Shown here one piece after another: positions 7,079-15,940 of a stretch of 54,377 nt of DNA. This stretch comes from Pseudomonas sp. NFACC02. GTDB taxonomy: Bacteria > Pseudomonadota > Gammaproteobacteria > Pseudomonadales > Pseudomonadaceae. The stretch covers positions 24,044 to 78,420 of the forward strand of contig NZ_FOEO01000024.1 of NCBI RefSeq assembly GCF_900110765.1, given 5' to 3'. The notes beneath the pieces were generated by a model. The model was given only the letters and a program-made list of their open reading frames with translations. It was not told where the DNA came from and made no database searches. The position numbers and the translations under genes are program-made. Each line of letters starts with the position of its first letter. Position 1 is the first letter of the stretch.

Positions 7079-8497
7079 GTGGCCGCCGATATCGAAGAAA
7101 GCCGCTCCGCCCGATTTGCCCTGCGCTGCGCCAAATGGGCAGAACGCTGGTTCCCTGACTCGTGGGTGTTCGCCGCCCTTGCCGTGGTCATCGTCACCCT
7201 CGCGACGCTGGTGATCGGCGCCAAACCCGCTGACACCGCCAAGGCCTTCGGTGACGGCTTCTGGAGCCTGATTCCGTTCACCATGCAGATGGCCTTCGTG
7301 GTCATCGGCGGTTACGTCGTCGCCAGTTCGCCGCCTGCGGTCAAACTGATCGACCGCCTGGCACGCATCCCGAAAAACGGCCGCTCGGCCGTGGCCTGGG
7401 TCGCACTGATCTCCATGGTCGCTTCGCTGCTGAACTGGGGGCTGTCGCTGGTATTCGGCGGTCTGCTGGTGCGTGCCCTGGCACGTCGCACGGACTTGAA
7501 GATGGACTATCGCGCCGCCGGTGCCGCTGCCTATCTGGGCCTGGGTGCGGTGTGGGCGCTGGGTCTGTCATCGTCGGCTGCACAGTTGCAAGCCAACCCG
7601 GCCAGCCTGCCGCCGTCGATTCTGGCGATTACCGGGATGATCCCGTTCACCCAGACGATCTTCCTGTGGCAATCCGGCGTCATGCTGCTGGCCCTGGTGG
7701 TGATTTCGATCATCGTCGCGTACGCCACCGCCCCGGGTCCGGCCAACGCCCGCGACGCCAAGGAATGCGGCATCGATCCAGCGTTCAGCCTGCCGCCGCT
7801 GCCGCCACGCACCCGCCCAGGTGAATGGCTGGAATACAGTCCGCTGCTGATCATTCTGATGGTCGTGCTGGCGTCCGGCTGGTTGTACAACGAATTCAGC
7901 ACCAAGCCTGCGATCACGGCGATTTCCGGCCTGAACACGTACAACTTCCTGTTCATCATGGTCGGCGCGCTGTTGCACTGGCGTCCGCGCAGCTTCCTGG
8001 ATGCGGTGGCCCGTGCCGTGCCCACCACCACCGGCGTACTGATTCAGTTCCCGCTGTACGGGTCGATTGCAGCACTGCTGACCACGGTCAAGGGCGGTGA
8101 TGCGCAAACGGTCGCGCACCATATTTCGACCTTCTTCACCAGCATCGCCTCCCACGACACCTACGCGTTGCTGATGGGCGTGTATTCGGCAATCCTCGGC
8201 TTCTTCATTCCGTCCGGTGGCGGCAAGTGGATCATCGAGGCGCCGTACGTGATGCAGGTCGCCAACGACCTGAAATACCACTTGGGCTGGGCGGTGCAGA
8301 TCTACAACGCCGCTGAAGCGCTGCCAAACCTGATCAACCCGTTCTACATGCTGCCGCTGCTGGGCGTACTGGGTCTGAAAGCACGCGACCTGATCGGCTT
8401 CTCGTTCGTGCAGTTGCTGGTGCACACGCCGCTGGTGCTGTTCCTGCTGTGGGCGCTGGGCACCACGCTGGCGTACATCCCGCCTGTGATGCCGTGA
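7079..8497 (+). CDS. Short-chain fatty acid transporter, AtoE family
   Basis: A 472-residue inner-membrane carrier of the AtoE/SCFA_trans family, with about 12 hydrophobic segments. Family-like blocks are VIGGYVVASSPPAVKLID, SLLNWGLSLVFGGLLVRALARR, SGGGKWIIEAPYVMQ and WAVQIYNAAEALPNLINPFYMLPLLG. The start is GTG, with GAGGT 10 nt upstream. It lies downstream of the CoA-transferase genes in the same orientation, consistent with import of acetoacetate, butyrate or a similar acid that the transferase activates. It could be in the same transcript or have its own promoter after the REPIN. Confidence 0.88.
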   Translation: MAADIEESRSARFALRCAKWAERWFPDSWVFAALAVVIVTLATLVIGAKPADTAKAFGDGFWSLIPFTMQMAFVVIGGYVVASSPPAVKLIDRLARIPKNGRSAVAWVALISMVASLLNWGLSLVFGGLLVRALARRTDLKMDYRAAGAAAYLGLGAVWALGLSSSAAQLQANPASLPPSILAITGMIPFTQTIFLWQSGVMLLALVVISIIVAYATAPGPANARDAKECGIDPAFSLPPLPPRTRPGEWLEYSPLLIILMVVLASGWLYNEFSTKPAITAISGLNTYNFLFIMVGALLHWRPRSFLDAVARAVPTTTGVLIQFPLYGSIAALLTTVKGGDAQTVAHHISTFFTSIASHDTYALLMGVYSAILGFFIPSGGGKWIIEAPYVMQVANDLKYHLGWAVQIYNAAEALPNLINPFYMLPLLGVLGLKARDLIGFSFVQLLVHTPLVLFLLWALGTTLAYIPPVMP

Positions 8498-8502
8498 AGC
8501 TG

Positions 8503-8542
8503 TAGGAGCGGCCGGGGTGGCGTTGCATCCCAGCCGCTCCTA
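8503..8542. terminator. REP-like hairpin after transporter gene
   Basis: TAGGAGCGGC (8503-8512) pairs with GCCGCTCCTA (8533-8542) across a 20-nt loop. It lies 5 bp after the transporter stop and 12 bp before the convergent ABM gene end. It could act as a bidirectional barrier; the sequence is a short REP doublet rather than a classic T-tailed terminator. Confidence 0.5.
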
Positions 8543-8553
8543 AAGAGACAGCG

Positions 8554-8886
8554 TCAGCCTGATCTTTCGGCTTTGTAATTGCGCTCGACCTTGCAGACCC
8601 GCACGCTGTAGTGGCGGTACCAGGTCGAGCGACCTCGCTCGCGGATCTCCCGGTGTTCAGCGTTTTCCTTCCACGCCAGGATGGCTGCTTCGCTGGACCA
8701 GTACGACACCGTGATCCCCAGGCCATCTTCACCGCGCGCCGACTCAACGCCGAGAAATCCGGGCTGCTCGTGAACCCGTTCGAGCATCCGCTGCGTTGCC
8801 TGTTCGTATGCCTCGGCCTCTTGCGAGGTGCGGATCGAGGTGAAGATAACCGCGTAGTAAGGAACGGGAAACGTATCGTTCATCAT
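8554..8886 (-). CDS. Antibiotic-biosynthesis-monooxygenase (ABM) fold protein
   Basis: A 110-residue single-domain protein of the dimeric alpha-beta-barrel ABM family. YYAVIFTSIRTSQEAEAYEQ and QPGFLGVESARGEDGLGITVSYW are typical of this fold, which includes cofactor-free monooxygenases and heme-degrading enzymes. The substrate is unknown. Its ATG (8884-8886) overlaps the TGA of the upstream amidotransferase gene (ATGA), so translation should be coupled. A second ATG one codon later is possible. The same pair would be worth looking for in other pseudomonads. Confidence 0.75.
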   Translation of the reverse strand: MMNDTFPVPYYAVIFTSIRTSQEAEAYEQATQRMLERVHEQPGFLGVESARGEDGLGITVSYWSSEAAILAWKENAEHREIRERGRSTWYRHYSVRVCKVERNYKAERSG

Positions 8887-9602
8887 TTTGATGCTACTCC
8901 CTGTTGGGCACACGCCTGCACAAACGCCTTGACCAGCGGCGGTGTGTGACCTTGTAGCGCCGAGCGCTCGGGCTGAAACAGGGTGGCAACGAAGAACGGA
9001 TGTCCCTGCAGTTCCATCGCGCGGACTTCATCGTCCTCATCGTAGCCACTGACCTTCAGCGGCCCGGCAAAGACGTCTGCCTCGAGTTCCTTGCGCAGCC
9101 CATAACGGCAGCGATAACGCTCCTGGGTGTGCAGCGCGCCATAAGCCTCGGCAATCCGTGAACCGGCCAGCAGACGAATCGGCTCGAATGCCTCGACCAG
9201 CGAGCAACTGAGCGGCGTGATGATTGCGCGCGCAGAGTCCGGTGCTGTCTCGGCGTGCTCGGCGTCGGACCAGCCCAGGTGATTGCGTGCGTACTCAAGC
9301 AACGCGTGCTGGAAACCTCCACACGTGCCCAGAAACGGCACCCTGTTTTCGCGGGCATGCCGTATGGCCGTCAGCGCACCGTTCATGTCGCGATAAGGGC
9401 TGGCAGGGACGCACCAGATCCCGTCAAACGCATGAAGCCCGGCACCATCGCCTACGTCCGGCGTCGGCAGCCAGTGATACTCGATGCCGATGCCGGTTTC
9501 GTCTTCGACCCTGTCCAGCGCCAAGGGGATCGCCTGATGCGCCGGTACGCGGTCGTCATGGTCACCCACCAATGCAATGCGGATTTCGTGCTTTTGCTTC
9601 AT
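8883..9602 (-). CDS. CTP-synthase-like class I glutamine amidotransferase, atypical
   Basis: A 239-residue protein resembling only the glutaminase half of CTP synthase. The nucleophile elbow LGTCGGFQHA places Cys94 as in class I amidotransferases, and DGIWCVPASPYRDMNGAL resembles the substrate-side loop of CTP synthase. The usual H-P-E catalytic motif reads Q210-P-E212 (TLFQPERSAL), so the catalytic histidine is replaced by glutamine. Proteins of this kind are catalogued as 'CTP synthase C-terminal region-related'. Their function is unknown to me. The gene is translationally coupled to the ABM gene and divergent from a LysR gene 89 bp away, which may regulate it. Confidence 0.75.
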   Translation of the reverse strand: MKQKHEIRIALVGDHDDRVPAHQAIPLALDRVEDETGIGIEYHWLPTPDVGDGAGLHAFDGIWCVPASPYRDMNGALTAIRHARENRVPFLGTCGGFQHALLEYARNHLGWSDAEHAETAPDSARAIITPLSCSLVEAFEPIRLLAGSRIAEAYGALHTQERYRCRYGLRKELEADVFAGPLKVSGYDEDDEVRAMELQGHPFFVATLFQPERSALQGHTPPLVKAFVQACAQQGVASK

Positions 9603-9691
9603 GCCTGCTCCCTGATATCAAAACGCTTTGCGATAGATACGGGCCGGACTATAAGCTTGTCGCCATGCAATCAATATAGGCGTTCAAGCAA

Positions 9692-10573
9692 GTGATCAAT
9701 GCAGCGGTGCAATACCGACTCAATCACGCCGACCTCGCCCTGATCCTCGCGCTGGTGCGCGGCAGGACACTGGCACGCGCCGCCGAGTTGCTCAGCGTCG
9801 ATGTGTCCACGGTGTTTCGCTCGGTGCGTCGGCTGGAGGCCTGCGTCGGTACCGAGCTGTTTGAAAAAAGCCGTGCCGGGTATCAGCCCTCCAGTGCAGC
9901 GATAGCCCTTTCTCAACAGGCACAAAGCGCAGAACAGGCATTGGCTCTGGCGCAGATCAGCCTTGAGCAGGGTCAACAGATCGTCAGCGGGACCGTCCGG
10001 CTGACGTGTACCGAGGCGGTGCTGCAAAGCCTGCTGCTGCCCGCTTTGCGCCGTTTCATGCCGGACTATCCTGGCCTGCAACTGGAACTGAACACCTCCA
10101 GCACCTTCGCCAACCTGAGCCGCCGTGACGCGGACATTGCCCTGCGCCTGACCAATACGCCGCCGGAGCATCTGGTCGGCACGCGCCTGGGCACCGTCTC
10201 GTATCACGTCTGCGCCAGCGAGCAATACCTGCAGCGCGCCGGACACGCTGTGATCGAAGACATGTGCTGGGTTGCACCGGACGACTTTCTTCCCGACCAC
10301 CCCACCGTCACCTGGCGACGCCAGCATTGGCCTCGGGTGAACCTGGCGTACCGCTGCAGCTCGATGTTGGGTGTCGCGCAACTGGTCCGTGCCGGGATGG
10401 GGGTCGCGGCGCTGCCTGACTTCATGCTGCGCGAAGGCGATCTCCAACGACTGGGCGAACCGCTCGCCGGCTACGACACGGCGTTATGGCTGCTGACGCG
10501 TCCGGATTGCCGGGCATTGCGCTCGGTGTCGGCGCTGTTCAGCGAATTGACCAGGAACCTCGCCCTGAGGTGA
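9692..10573 (+). CDS. LysR-family transcriptional regulator
   Basis: A 293-residue LysR-type protein. The N-terminal helix-turn-helix reads LALILALVRGRTLARAAELLSVDVSTVFRSVRRLE (about residues 15-49); the rest is the effector-binding domain. The start codon is GTG at 9692, with another GTG five codons downstream as an alternative. It is divergent from the amidotransferase/ABM pair, which is its most likely target by position. It converges on the AraC gene with only 25 bp between stop codons. Confidence 0.85.
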   Translation: MINAAVQYRLNHADLALILALVRGRTLARAAELLSVDVSTVFRSVRRLEACVGTELFEKSRAGYQPSSAAIALSQQAQSAEQALALAQISLEQGQQIVSGTVRLTCTEAVLQSLLLPALRRFMPDYPGLQLELNTSSTFANLSRRDADIALRLTNTPPEHLVGTRLGTVSYHVCASEQYLQRAGHAVIEDMCWVAPDDFLPDHPTVTWRRQHWPRVNLAYRCSSMLGVAQLVRAGMGVAALPDFMLREGDLQRLGEPLAGYDTALWLLTRPDCRALRSVSALFSELTRNLALR

Positions 10574-10598
10574 ATGCCTGAACGCTAACCGGCCTGGT

Positions 10599-11507
10599 TT
10601 AACGCCTGACGGCCTGCTCCCGTCGGAATTGCCCTGGTGGAACGCCATGGGCCTTGCGGAAGCGCCGCGAAAAGTACGCTTCATCCGTGAAGCCGCAGAT
10701 CTCGGCGATGTGGCTCAAGGGCTTGTGGCTGTTCATCAGGTGCGTGCGCGCAAGGCGCATGCGCCGCTCCAGCACCAGTTCCGAGAACGTACTGCCCGTC
10801 TCCTTGCGCAGCAGGTGGGTCAGGTAATTCGGCGACAGAAAGGCTGCGGCTGCCGCGTCGGTCAGGGTCATGGCCGGATCGGCGATGTGCGCGCGAATGT
10901 ACTCCAACACGCGGCCCATCGCATCGCGCCGCCCTCTTCGTTCGGCCTTGTTGGCCGACAAGCCCAGCAACTGAGGCTCGAACAGGTTGCAGACCTTGCC
11001 GATCAGTTGCAGCAGGTAACCTCGCAACATCGAGCCCGACCCGAGCTGCCGGGTCTGGTCCGCTTCGCGCATCCGTTCCAGCAGCGCGGTCACCTGCGCG
11101 AATTCGGCGTCATCCAGGATGAAGTCCAGATGCTCCTGAAAGCGAAACGGTGCCAGCTCCGGTGCCTCGGCGAGGGAGACATCTTCCAGGTCCATCGGAT
11201 CGCATGGCAGGTTATGCAGTAGAAATTCCTGAGAGAAATTGATCAGCACGAAGTTGCCGTCTTCAGGGTGCGGAATCACATGCAACCGATGCGGCAGAAT
11301 GAACGCGAGGGTGTTGCGCGGAAACGGCCTGATGGCGCCACCGATATGTTGCACGGTATCGCCGCCAAGATTGATCTGGATCTGGAAATATTCGTGGCGA
11401 TGGGGTGATGTCAGGGCCGGGCGAGCGGACTTGTCACGGATGTAAAAATCCATCCGGTCGCTGCGCTGTTGCATGCCATAGGTCGGGATGCGGGACGGGT
11501 TAGCCAT
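10599..11507 (-). CDS. AraC-family transcriptional regulator
   Basis: A 302-residue regulator: an N-terminal cupin-like sensor part (SPHRHEYFQIQINLGG) and a C-terminal pair of helix-turn-helix motifs (VLEYIRAHIADPAMTLTDAAAAAFLSPNYLTHLLRKETG and LSHIAEICGFTDEAYFSRRFRKAHGVPPGQFR). The final segment matches the AraC signature. It is last in a co-oriented set with a FAH-family hydrolase, an SDR and a 2-hydroxyacid dehydrogenase and probably regulates them in response to the pathway substrate. The start at MANPSRIP has an AGGTG upstream. Confidence 0.87.
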   Translation of the reverse strand: MANPSRIPTYGMQQRSDRMDFYIRDKSARPALTSPHRHEYFQIQINLGGDTVQHIGGAIRPFPRNTLAFILPHRLHVIPHPEDGNFVLINFSQEFLLHNLPCDPMDLEDVSLAEAPELAPFRFQEHLDFILDDAEFAQVTALLERMREADQTRQLGSGSMLRGYLLQLIGKVCNLFEPQLLGLSANKAERRGRRDAMGRVLEYIRAHIADPAMTLTDAAAAAFLSPNYLTHLLRKETGSTFSELVLERRMRLARTHLMNSHKPLSHIAEICGFTDEAYFSRRFRKAHGVPPGQFRREQAVRR

Positions 11508-11623
11508 CGCGGAAACACCTGAAATCACCTGGTTCGATCTGGCGCATGTTAGGGCAACAGCCGCCGTCGAACCAAGGGATTATCAAGGCGCTTAGTGCGT
11601 GTAGACGATGTTCGATAGCGGAA

Positions 11624-12313
11624 TCAAACGAGGGTCACGGTCAGCTCGGCAATGCCTTCAATGCCCGCCGTTACCACATCACCGCGCTGCAGCGCACCGA
11701 CGCCTGCCGGTGTGCCGGTGTAGATCAAGTCTCCAGCTTTGACCCCCACCGATTGCGAGAGGTACGCAATCACGTCCTTGACCGCCCAGATCTGGTCGGC
11801 CAGATCGCCGCGCTGACGACGTTCGCCGTTCACGTCCAGCCAGATGGAACCGGTGTCCGGGTGGCCGATCTTGCTGACCGGCAGCAGCGCAGTGGCAGGT
11901 GCCGAGGCGTCAAACGCCTTGGCCCACTCCCATGGACGACCCATTTTCTTCGCCTGCGCCTGAAGGTCGCGGCGGGTCAGGTCCAGTCCGACGCCATAGC
12001 CCCACACGTGGCTCAACGCGTCTTCCGGATGGATGTCCACGCCGTCCTTGCCGATCGCCACCACCAGTTCGATTTCATGGTGCAGGTCCTGGGTCAGTGG
12101 CGGGTAAGCAATGCTGCCCTCCGCTGGCACGACCGCATCGGCCGGTTTCATGAAGAAAAACGGTGGCTCGCGGTCAGGATCATGGCCCATTTCGCGGGCG
12201 TGTTCCGAGTAGTTGCGACCGACGCAAAATACGCGTCGGATAGGAAAGCGGCTGGAAGTGCCCGCGACAGCCAGCGATGGCGTGGCAACCGGCGCAATGA
12301 CGAATTCGCTCAT
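11624..12313 (-). CDS. Fumarylacetoacetate hydrolase (FAH) family protein
   Basis: A 229-residue FAH-fold hydrolase of the acylpyruvase/fumarylpyruvate hydrolase branch. FCVGRNYSEHAREMG, PFFFMKPADAVV and HHEIELVVAIG are family blocks, the last carrying the metal-binding acids. VWGYGVGLDLTRRDLQ and IYTGTPAGVGAL complete the fold. The family cleaves C-C bonds in diketo acids. The start is the ATG before SEFVIAP, placed 7 nt after AGGA. An ATG two codons earlier is too close. With the SDR and 2-hydroxyacid dehydrogenase it suggests breakdown of a sugar acid or ring-cleavage product, but the substrate is open. Confidence 0.85.
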   Translation of the reverse strand: MSEFVIAPVATPSLAVAGTSSRFPIRRVFCVGRNYSEHAREMGHDPDREPPFFFMKPADAVVPAEGSIAYPPLTQDLHHEIELVVAIGKDGVDIHPEDALSHVWGYGVGLDLTRRDLQAQAKKMGRPWEWAKAFDASAPATALLPVSKIGHPDTGSIWLDVNGERRQRGDLADQIWAVKDVIAYLSQSVGVKAGDLIYTGTPAGVGALQRGDVVTAGIEGIAELTVTLV

Positions 12314-12412
12314 GGTCATGTCCTCGATGGAAGATTGATTGACATGACCGCAGTGTGTGCGAATGGCTGCGCGCAGAGTTGGACAGATCCCATGGGGTTT
12401 TGGACGAAACAA

Positions 12413-12458
12413 CGCATTCGTCCGAATTGCGGCCCATACCCTCGCAACCCCGGACGTC
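12413..12458. repeat. 46-bp repeat, copy A
   Basis: This segment matches 17218-17263 at 44 of 46 positions (both start CGCATTCGTCCGAATTGCGG). It lies between the SDR and FAH genes and overlaps the SDR stop codon by two bases. At 17218 the same sequence is joined to a REP half, so it is probably a REP-associated element. Confidence 0.75.
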
Positions 12459-13221
12459 AGCCGCGGCCAACGAATGGCATGCTACTGGCCATCACGGTCA
12501 TATTGAGCACGTTCGCCGACAACGGCAGGCTCGCCATATAGCTCACGGCATCAGCGACATGCTGGACGTTCATCGTGGGTTCCACTTGCAGCTCGCCATC
12601 CGCCTGCAACACACCCTTGGTCATGCGATCGGTCATATCCGTCAAGGCGTTGCCAATGTCGATCTGTCCGCATGCGATGTTGTACTGGCGACCGTCCAGC
12701 GATGTGCTCTTGGTCAGGCCCAGCACCGCGTGTTTGCTGGAGGTATACGGCGAGCTGAACAGCCGTGGCGTGTGTGCCGAGATCGAACCGTTGTTGATGA
12801 TTCGCCCGCCTTGCGGCACCTGACGACGCATCAGCCCAAACGCTGCACGCACGCACAGAAACATGCCGGTAACGTTGGTATCGATCACGTTTTGCCACTG
12901 CTCGACCGTCAATTCGTCCATCGGCACCGCAGGCGCACCGATGCCGGCGTTGTTGAACGAAACATCCAGGCGACCGAACGTGCTTTCGATCTGCGCGAAC
13001 AGCGCCTCGACACTGGCCGCATCACGCACATCGGTCGGCACCGCCAACGCCCGCTGTCCCGCGGCTTTCGCCTGCTCGACCAACTCGGTCAAAGGCTCCA
13101 GACGGCGCCCCGCCAGCACCACGGCATACCCGTCCTTGAGCAATTGCAGCGCAACCGCGCGACCAATACCACTTCCGGCGCCGGTGACCAGCGCGACTTT
13201 CAGGGCAGACGATGAAGACAT
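12457..13221 (-). CDS. Short-chain dehydrogenase/reductase (SDR)
   Basis: A 254-residue classical SDR. The NAD(P) motif TGAGSGIG is at 13-20, the NNAG motif at 90-93, and the catalytic Tyr159 and Lys163 are in SSPYTSSKHA with a serine near 146-148. The Arg-Arg pair after beta-2 (AGRRLE) hints at NADP preference. A clear AAGGA precedes the ATG by 7 nt. It lies 66 bp after the 2-hydroxyacid dehydrogenase gene and 143 bp before the FAH gene in the same direction. The substrate is unknown; a hydroxy- or sugar acid is plausible from context. Confidence 0.87.
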   Translation of the reverse strand: MSSSSALKVALVTGAGSGIGRAVALQLLKDGYAVVLAGRRLEPLTELVEQAKAAGQRALAVPTDVRDAASVEALFAQIESTFGRLDVSFNNAGIGAPAVPMDELTVEQWQNVIDTNVTGMFLCVRAAFGLMRRQVPQGGRIINNGSISAHTPRLFSSPYTSSKHAVLGLTKSTSLDGRQYNIACGQIDIGNALTDMTDRMTKGVLQADGELQVEPTMNVQHVADAVSYMASLPLSANVLNMTVMASSMPFVGRG

Positions 13222-13287
13222 CGGGGGTTCCTTTTTTGTTAGAGGGGAATTCGTAGCAACCGCCATCAATCGGCTTGGCGTGCCGCC

Positions 13288-14223
13288 TCAGCTGTGCACC
13301 GGGGTCAGCACCGGCTGGCCGGCATAAAACGCCGTCAGGTTATCGGCAACCAACTGCACCGTGCCCCGCGAGGCCTCCGGCGACAGGCCCGCGACATGCG
13401 GGGTCAGCACCACGTTGTTCAGGGTTTTCAGCGCATCCGGGACCTGAGGCTCGTCGTCGAACACGTCCAGCGCCGCGCCAGCCAGACGGCCGTGCTGCAG
13501 GGCATCGATCAAGGCCTCCGTGTCCACCACGCTGGCCCGCGCAATGTTCAGCAGATAACCTTCCGCCCCCAGCGCGTCAATGGCCGCCTTGTCGATCAAA
13601 TGCCGCGTTCCGGCGCCACCCGGCGTTGCCACGATCAGAAAATCGGACTCGGCGGCCAGTGCAAGCGGCGTGGCGCAGTAGTGAAAATCGACGTCCGCCC
13701 GTGGCGAGCGGCTGTGGTAATTGATCTGCATGTCGAAGCCCAGTGCCCGCCTGGCAATTGCCATGCCCACCGCGCCCAGCCCCAGAATGCCGAGGCGTTT
13801 GTTCGCAAACGAAGGCCGCGTGACCTTGCGCCACTCGCTGCGGCGTACCGATGCATCGGCTTGCGGGATATCACGTACCACCGACAACAGCAACGCCATC
13901 GCATGATCGGCCACACTCGGCGCGTTGACCCCGGCGCCGTTGGTCACCGTAATGCCGCGCGCTTCGGCGGCCAGCAGATCAACCTGTTCATAACCCGCCC
14001 CGATCACACAGATAATGCCAAGATTGGGCAGCGCCGCGATCTCATCGGCCGTGAAACCCAGCGGCCCGCGCGTGAGCACCGCATCGATTTCAGCCCCGCG
14101 ATTCGCCACCGCCTCCGCCCGCGTCGCAGGCGTCGGCGCCAGAATCAAACGAAAACCGCTCTCCTCCAGAATCGGCAAGTACTCGTTCACGCTTTCAACC
14201 AGCACCAGCACCGTCTTCGTCAT
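13288..14223 (-). CDS. D-isomer-specific 2-hydroxyacid dehydrogenase
   Basis: A 311-residue NAD(P)-dependent reductase of the glyoxylate/hydroxypyruvate/2-ketogluconate type. The nucleotide motif is G148-L-G-A-V-G153, and the catalytic triad is Arg229 (NIARAS), Glu258 (DDEPQVP) and His276 (TPHVAG). Length and layout are complete. It is the first gene of the four-gene co-oriented set ending with the AraC regulator. The start at MTKTVLV is preceded by GTGGGGC; the longer open frame upstream is the antisense shadow of the cyclase gene end. Confidence 0.88.
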   Translation of the reverse strand: MTKTVLVLVESVNEYLPILEESGFRLILAPTPATRAEAVANRGAEIDAVLTRGPLGFTADEIAALPNLGIICVIGAGYEQVDLLAAEARGITVTNGAGVNAPSVADHAMALLLSVVRDIPQADASVRRSEWRKVTRPSFANKRLGILGLGAVGMAIARRALGFDMQINYHSRSPRADVDFHYCATPLALAAESDFLIVATPGGAGTRHLIDKAAIDALGAEGYLLNIARASVVDTEALIDALQHGRLAGAALDVFDDEPQVPDALKTLNNVVLTPHVAGLSPEASRGTVQLVADNLTAFYAGQPVLTPVHS

Positions 14224-14282
14224 CGTTGCCCCACCGCGGAAAATTTCGATGAGGCAGACAGTAGCGCGAGTCAGAGCGGTTT

Positions 14283-15641
14283 TCACCCCTGAAAGCGATT
14301 CCCGCCAGACTTCTTGGCGCTGTACATCGCCTCGTCGGCATGGCGGAAGAGTTGCGTAAGGTCGGTGGCGTTTTCCGGGTAATTGGCGATGCCGATGCTG
14401 GGCTGGATCTGCCACTCATGGCCTTTGAGGACCATGGGCACATTGAGGGTCTTGCAGATTTTTTCCGCGACCTTGCGGGAATCTTCGGCACTGTTGACCC
14501 GGTCGAGCAGAATCACGAACTCATCGCCGCCGATGCGCGCCACCGTATCGGTTTCGCGCACACAATGTTTCAAGCGGTGAGCCACTTCCTGCAGCAGCAG
14601 ATCCCCTGCGGCGTGACCCAGCGTGTCGTTGACCTGTTTGAATTTGTCCAGATCCAGATAAAGCAAGGCCAACCGCCCTTTGCTGCTTTTCGCCCGCTCC
14701 AGCGATTGCAGCAGACGTTCCTGCAACAGCATCCGGTTGGGCAACTGGGTCAACTGATCGTACTGGGCCATGCTTTTGAGTCGGTCATACAACTGCTTGC
14801 GCTCAATGGCGGCCGCCACCTGGGTCGACACGAATTGCAGCAGTTCCTTGTCGCGTTCGCTGTACTGCGGACAATCTGGATGACTCCTGACCAGCAGCGC
14901 GCCAATGATGCCGTGCTGCGTTTCCAGAGGAACCGCCAGCCAGGAAAGGCCATCGTTGCCCTGCATCTGCCTCAGATGTTGCGGGACGGCGTGGCCGGTA
15001 GCGTGGCAATCACTGGCCGGCGCCACCAGCATCGTGCGCCCCGTTCCGACGACTTCGGTCGCCAATGCTTCAGCCATCGGATGCGTCAGGGAAGGGTCAT
15101 GCTCGTCGACGTGATAGGGAAAATTCAGCAAGCCGCTGTATTTGTCGCGCAAGGCGACGAAGAAATTGCGCGCTGGCAACAAATCACCGATGACACGGTG
15201 AATGTCTTTGAACAGCGCAGGCAGGTCACTGGCGACATGCGCCGCTTCAGAAATACGGAACAACGCGGTACGCATCGATTCCGCCCGCTTGCGTTCGGTG
15301 ATGTCTCGGGCGACGGCGATTCGCAGGTGATCGACCTCCGACCAGCGAGCCGACCACATGATGTGCACCACCCTGCCGTCTTTGCGCAGGTAACGGTTCT
15401 CGAAACCTACGTTTGGCTGGCCCGCCATGATCTCGCTGGCGGCAGCCAGCGTACGCTCACGGTCCTCGGGATGGACCATGTCGATCATCTTGCGACCGAT
15501 CAGTTCGTGCGGCAAGTAACCGAAGATTCGCTCCGAGGCAGCGCTGACGAAAACGAACCGACCTTGCGCGTCCACCACACAGATGGCGTCCAACAGCATG
15601 TCGACAAATCCCACCAACGCCGCATATGTGTTTGTTTCCAT
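14283..15641 (-). CDS. PAS-GAF-GGDEF diguanylate cyclase
   Basis: A 452-residue soluble signalling protein. An N-terminal PAS domain (about 8-118, ending in the ARDITERKRAE linker) is followed by a GAF domain (about 135-285) and a GGDEF domain (about 290-452). The active site G371-G-D-E-F375 is intact, and the inhibitory I-site R362-E-T-D365 sits five residues before it, so it should make cyclic di-GMP and be product-inhibited. No membrane segment is present, so it senses a cytoplasmic cue. No EAL domain follows. A TGA stop directly precedes the ATG in frame, fixing the longest possible start. Confidence 0.92.
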   Translation of the reverse strand: METNTYAALVGFVDMLLDAICVVDAQGRFVFVSAASERIFGYLPHELIGRKMIDMVHPEDRERTLAAASEIMAGQPNVGFENRYLRKDGRVVHIMWSARWSEVDHLRIAVARDITERKRAESMRTALFRISEAAHVASDLPALFKDIHRVIGDLLPARNFFVALRDKYSGLLNFPYHVDEHDPSLTHPMAEALATEVVGTGRTMLVAPASDCHATGHAVPQHLRQMQGNDGLSWLAVPLETQHGIIGALLVRSHPDCPQYSERDKELLQFVSTQVAAAIERKQLYDRLKSMAQYDQLTQLPNRMLLQERLLQSLERAKSSKGRLALLYLDLDKFKQVNDTLGHAAGDLLLQEVAHRLKHCVRETDTVARIGGDEFVILLDRVNSAEDSRKVAEKICKTLNVPMVLKGHEWQIQPSIGIANYPENATDLTQLFRHADEAMYSAKKSGGNRFQG

Positions 15642-15693
15642 TCAACCAAAGCCACCTGCCAAGTAAAACGGTCATACGCCTGACGATCCAGCG

Positions 15694-15801
15694 TCATGAA
15701 AAATCCTCAAACTCGTCGCCATAGTGCCCAAACGCCGTGCGTTCGGCTATGTACCGATTGAGCAGGCCATCATAACGACCGATCTTTTCCAGCAGCGACA
15801 T
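15694..15801 (-). CDS. Possible 35-residue small protein upstream of the cyclase
   Basis: An open frame coding a 35-residue acidic, protein-like sequence (starts MSLLEKIGRYDGLLNRYIAE, ends EDFS). Its TGA overlaps an ATG (ATGA) of a second frame that runs into the cyclase start region. No good ribosome binding site is seen and homologues are unknown to me. The frame is open upstream for about 40 further codons. The remainder of 15642-15940 holds no other supported feature. Confidence 0.3.
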   Translation of the reverse strand: MSLLEKIGRYDGLLNRYIAERTAFGHYGDEFEDFS

Positions 15802-15940
15802 GCCGGTTGCCGGCACCAGACATTGCTGTTTAAGGTCTGAGCGATGCGCCTGGATAAACACTAGCGGCAAACACGCCGGTACGCGCTGCGGTGGTTTGCC
15901 GCCTCATGAACGAATCATGCACATAAGGAACGTCATCACC

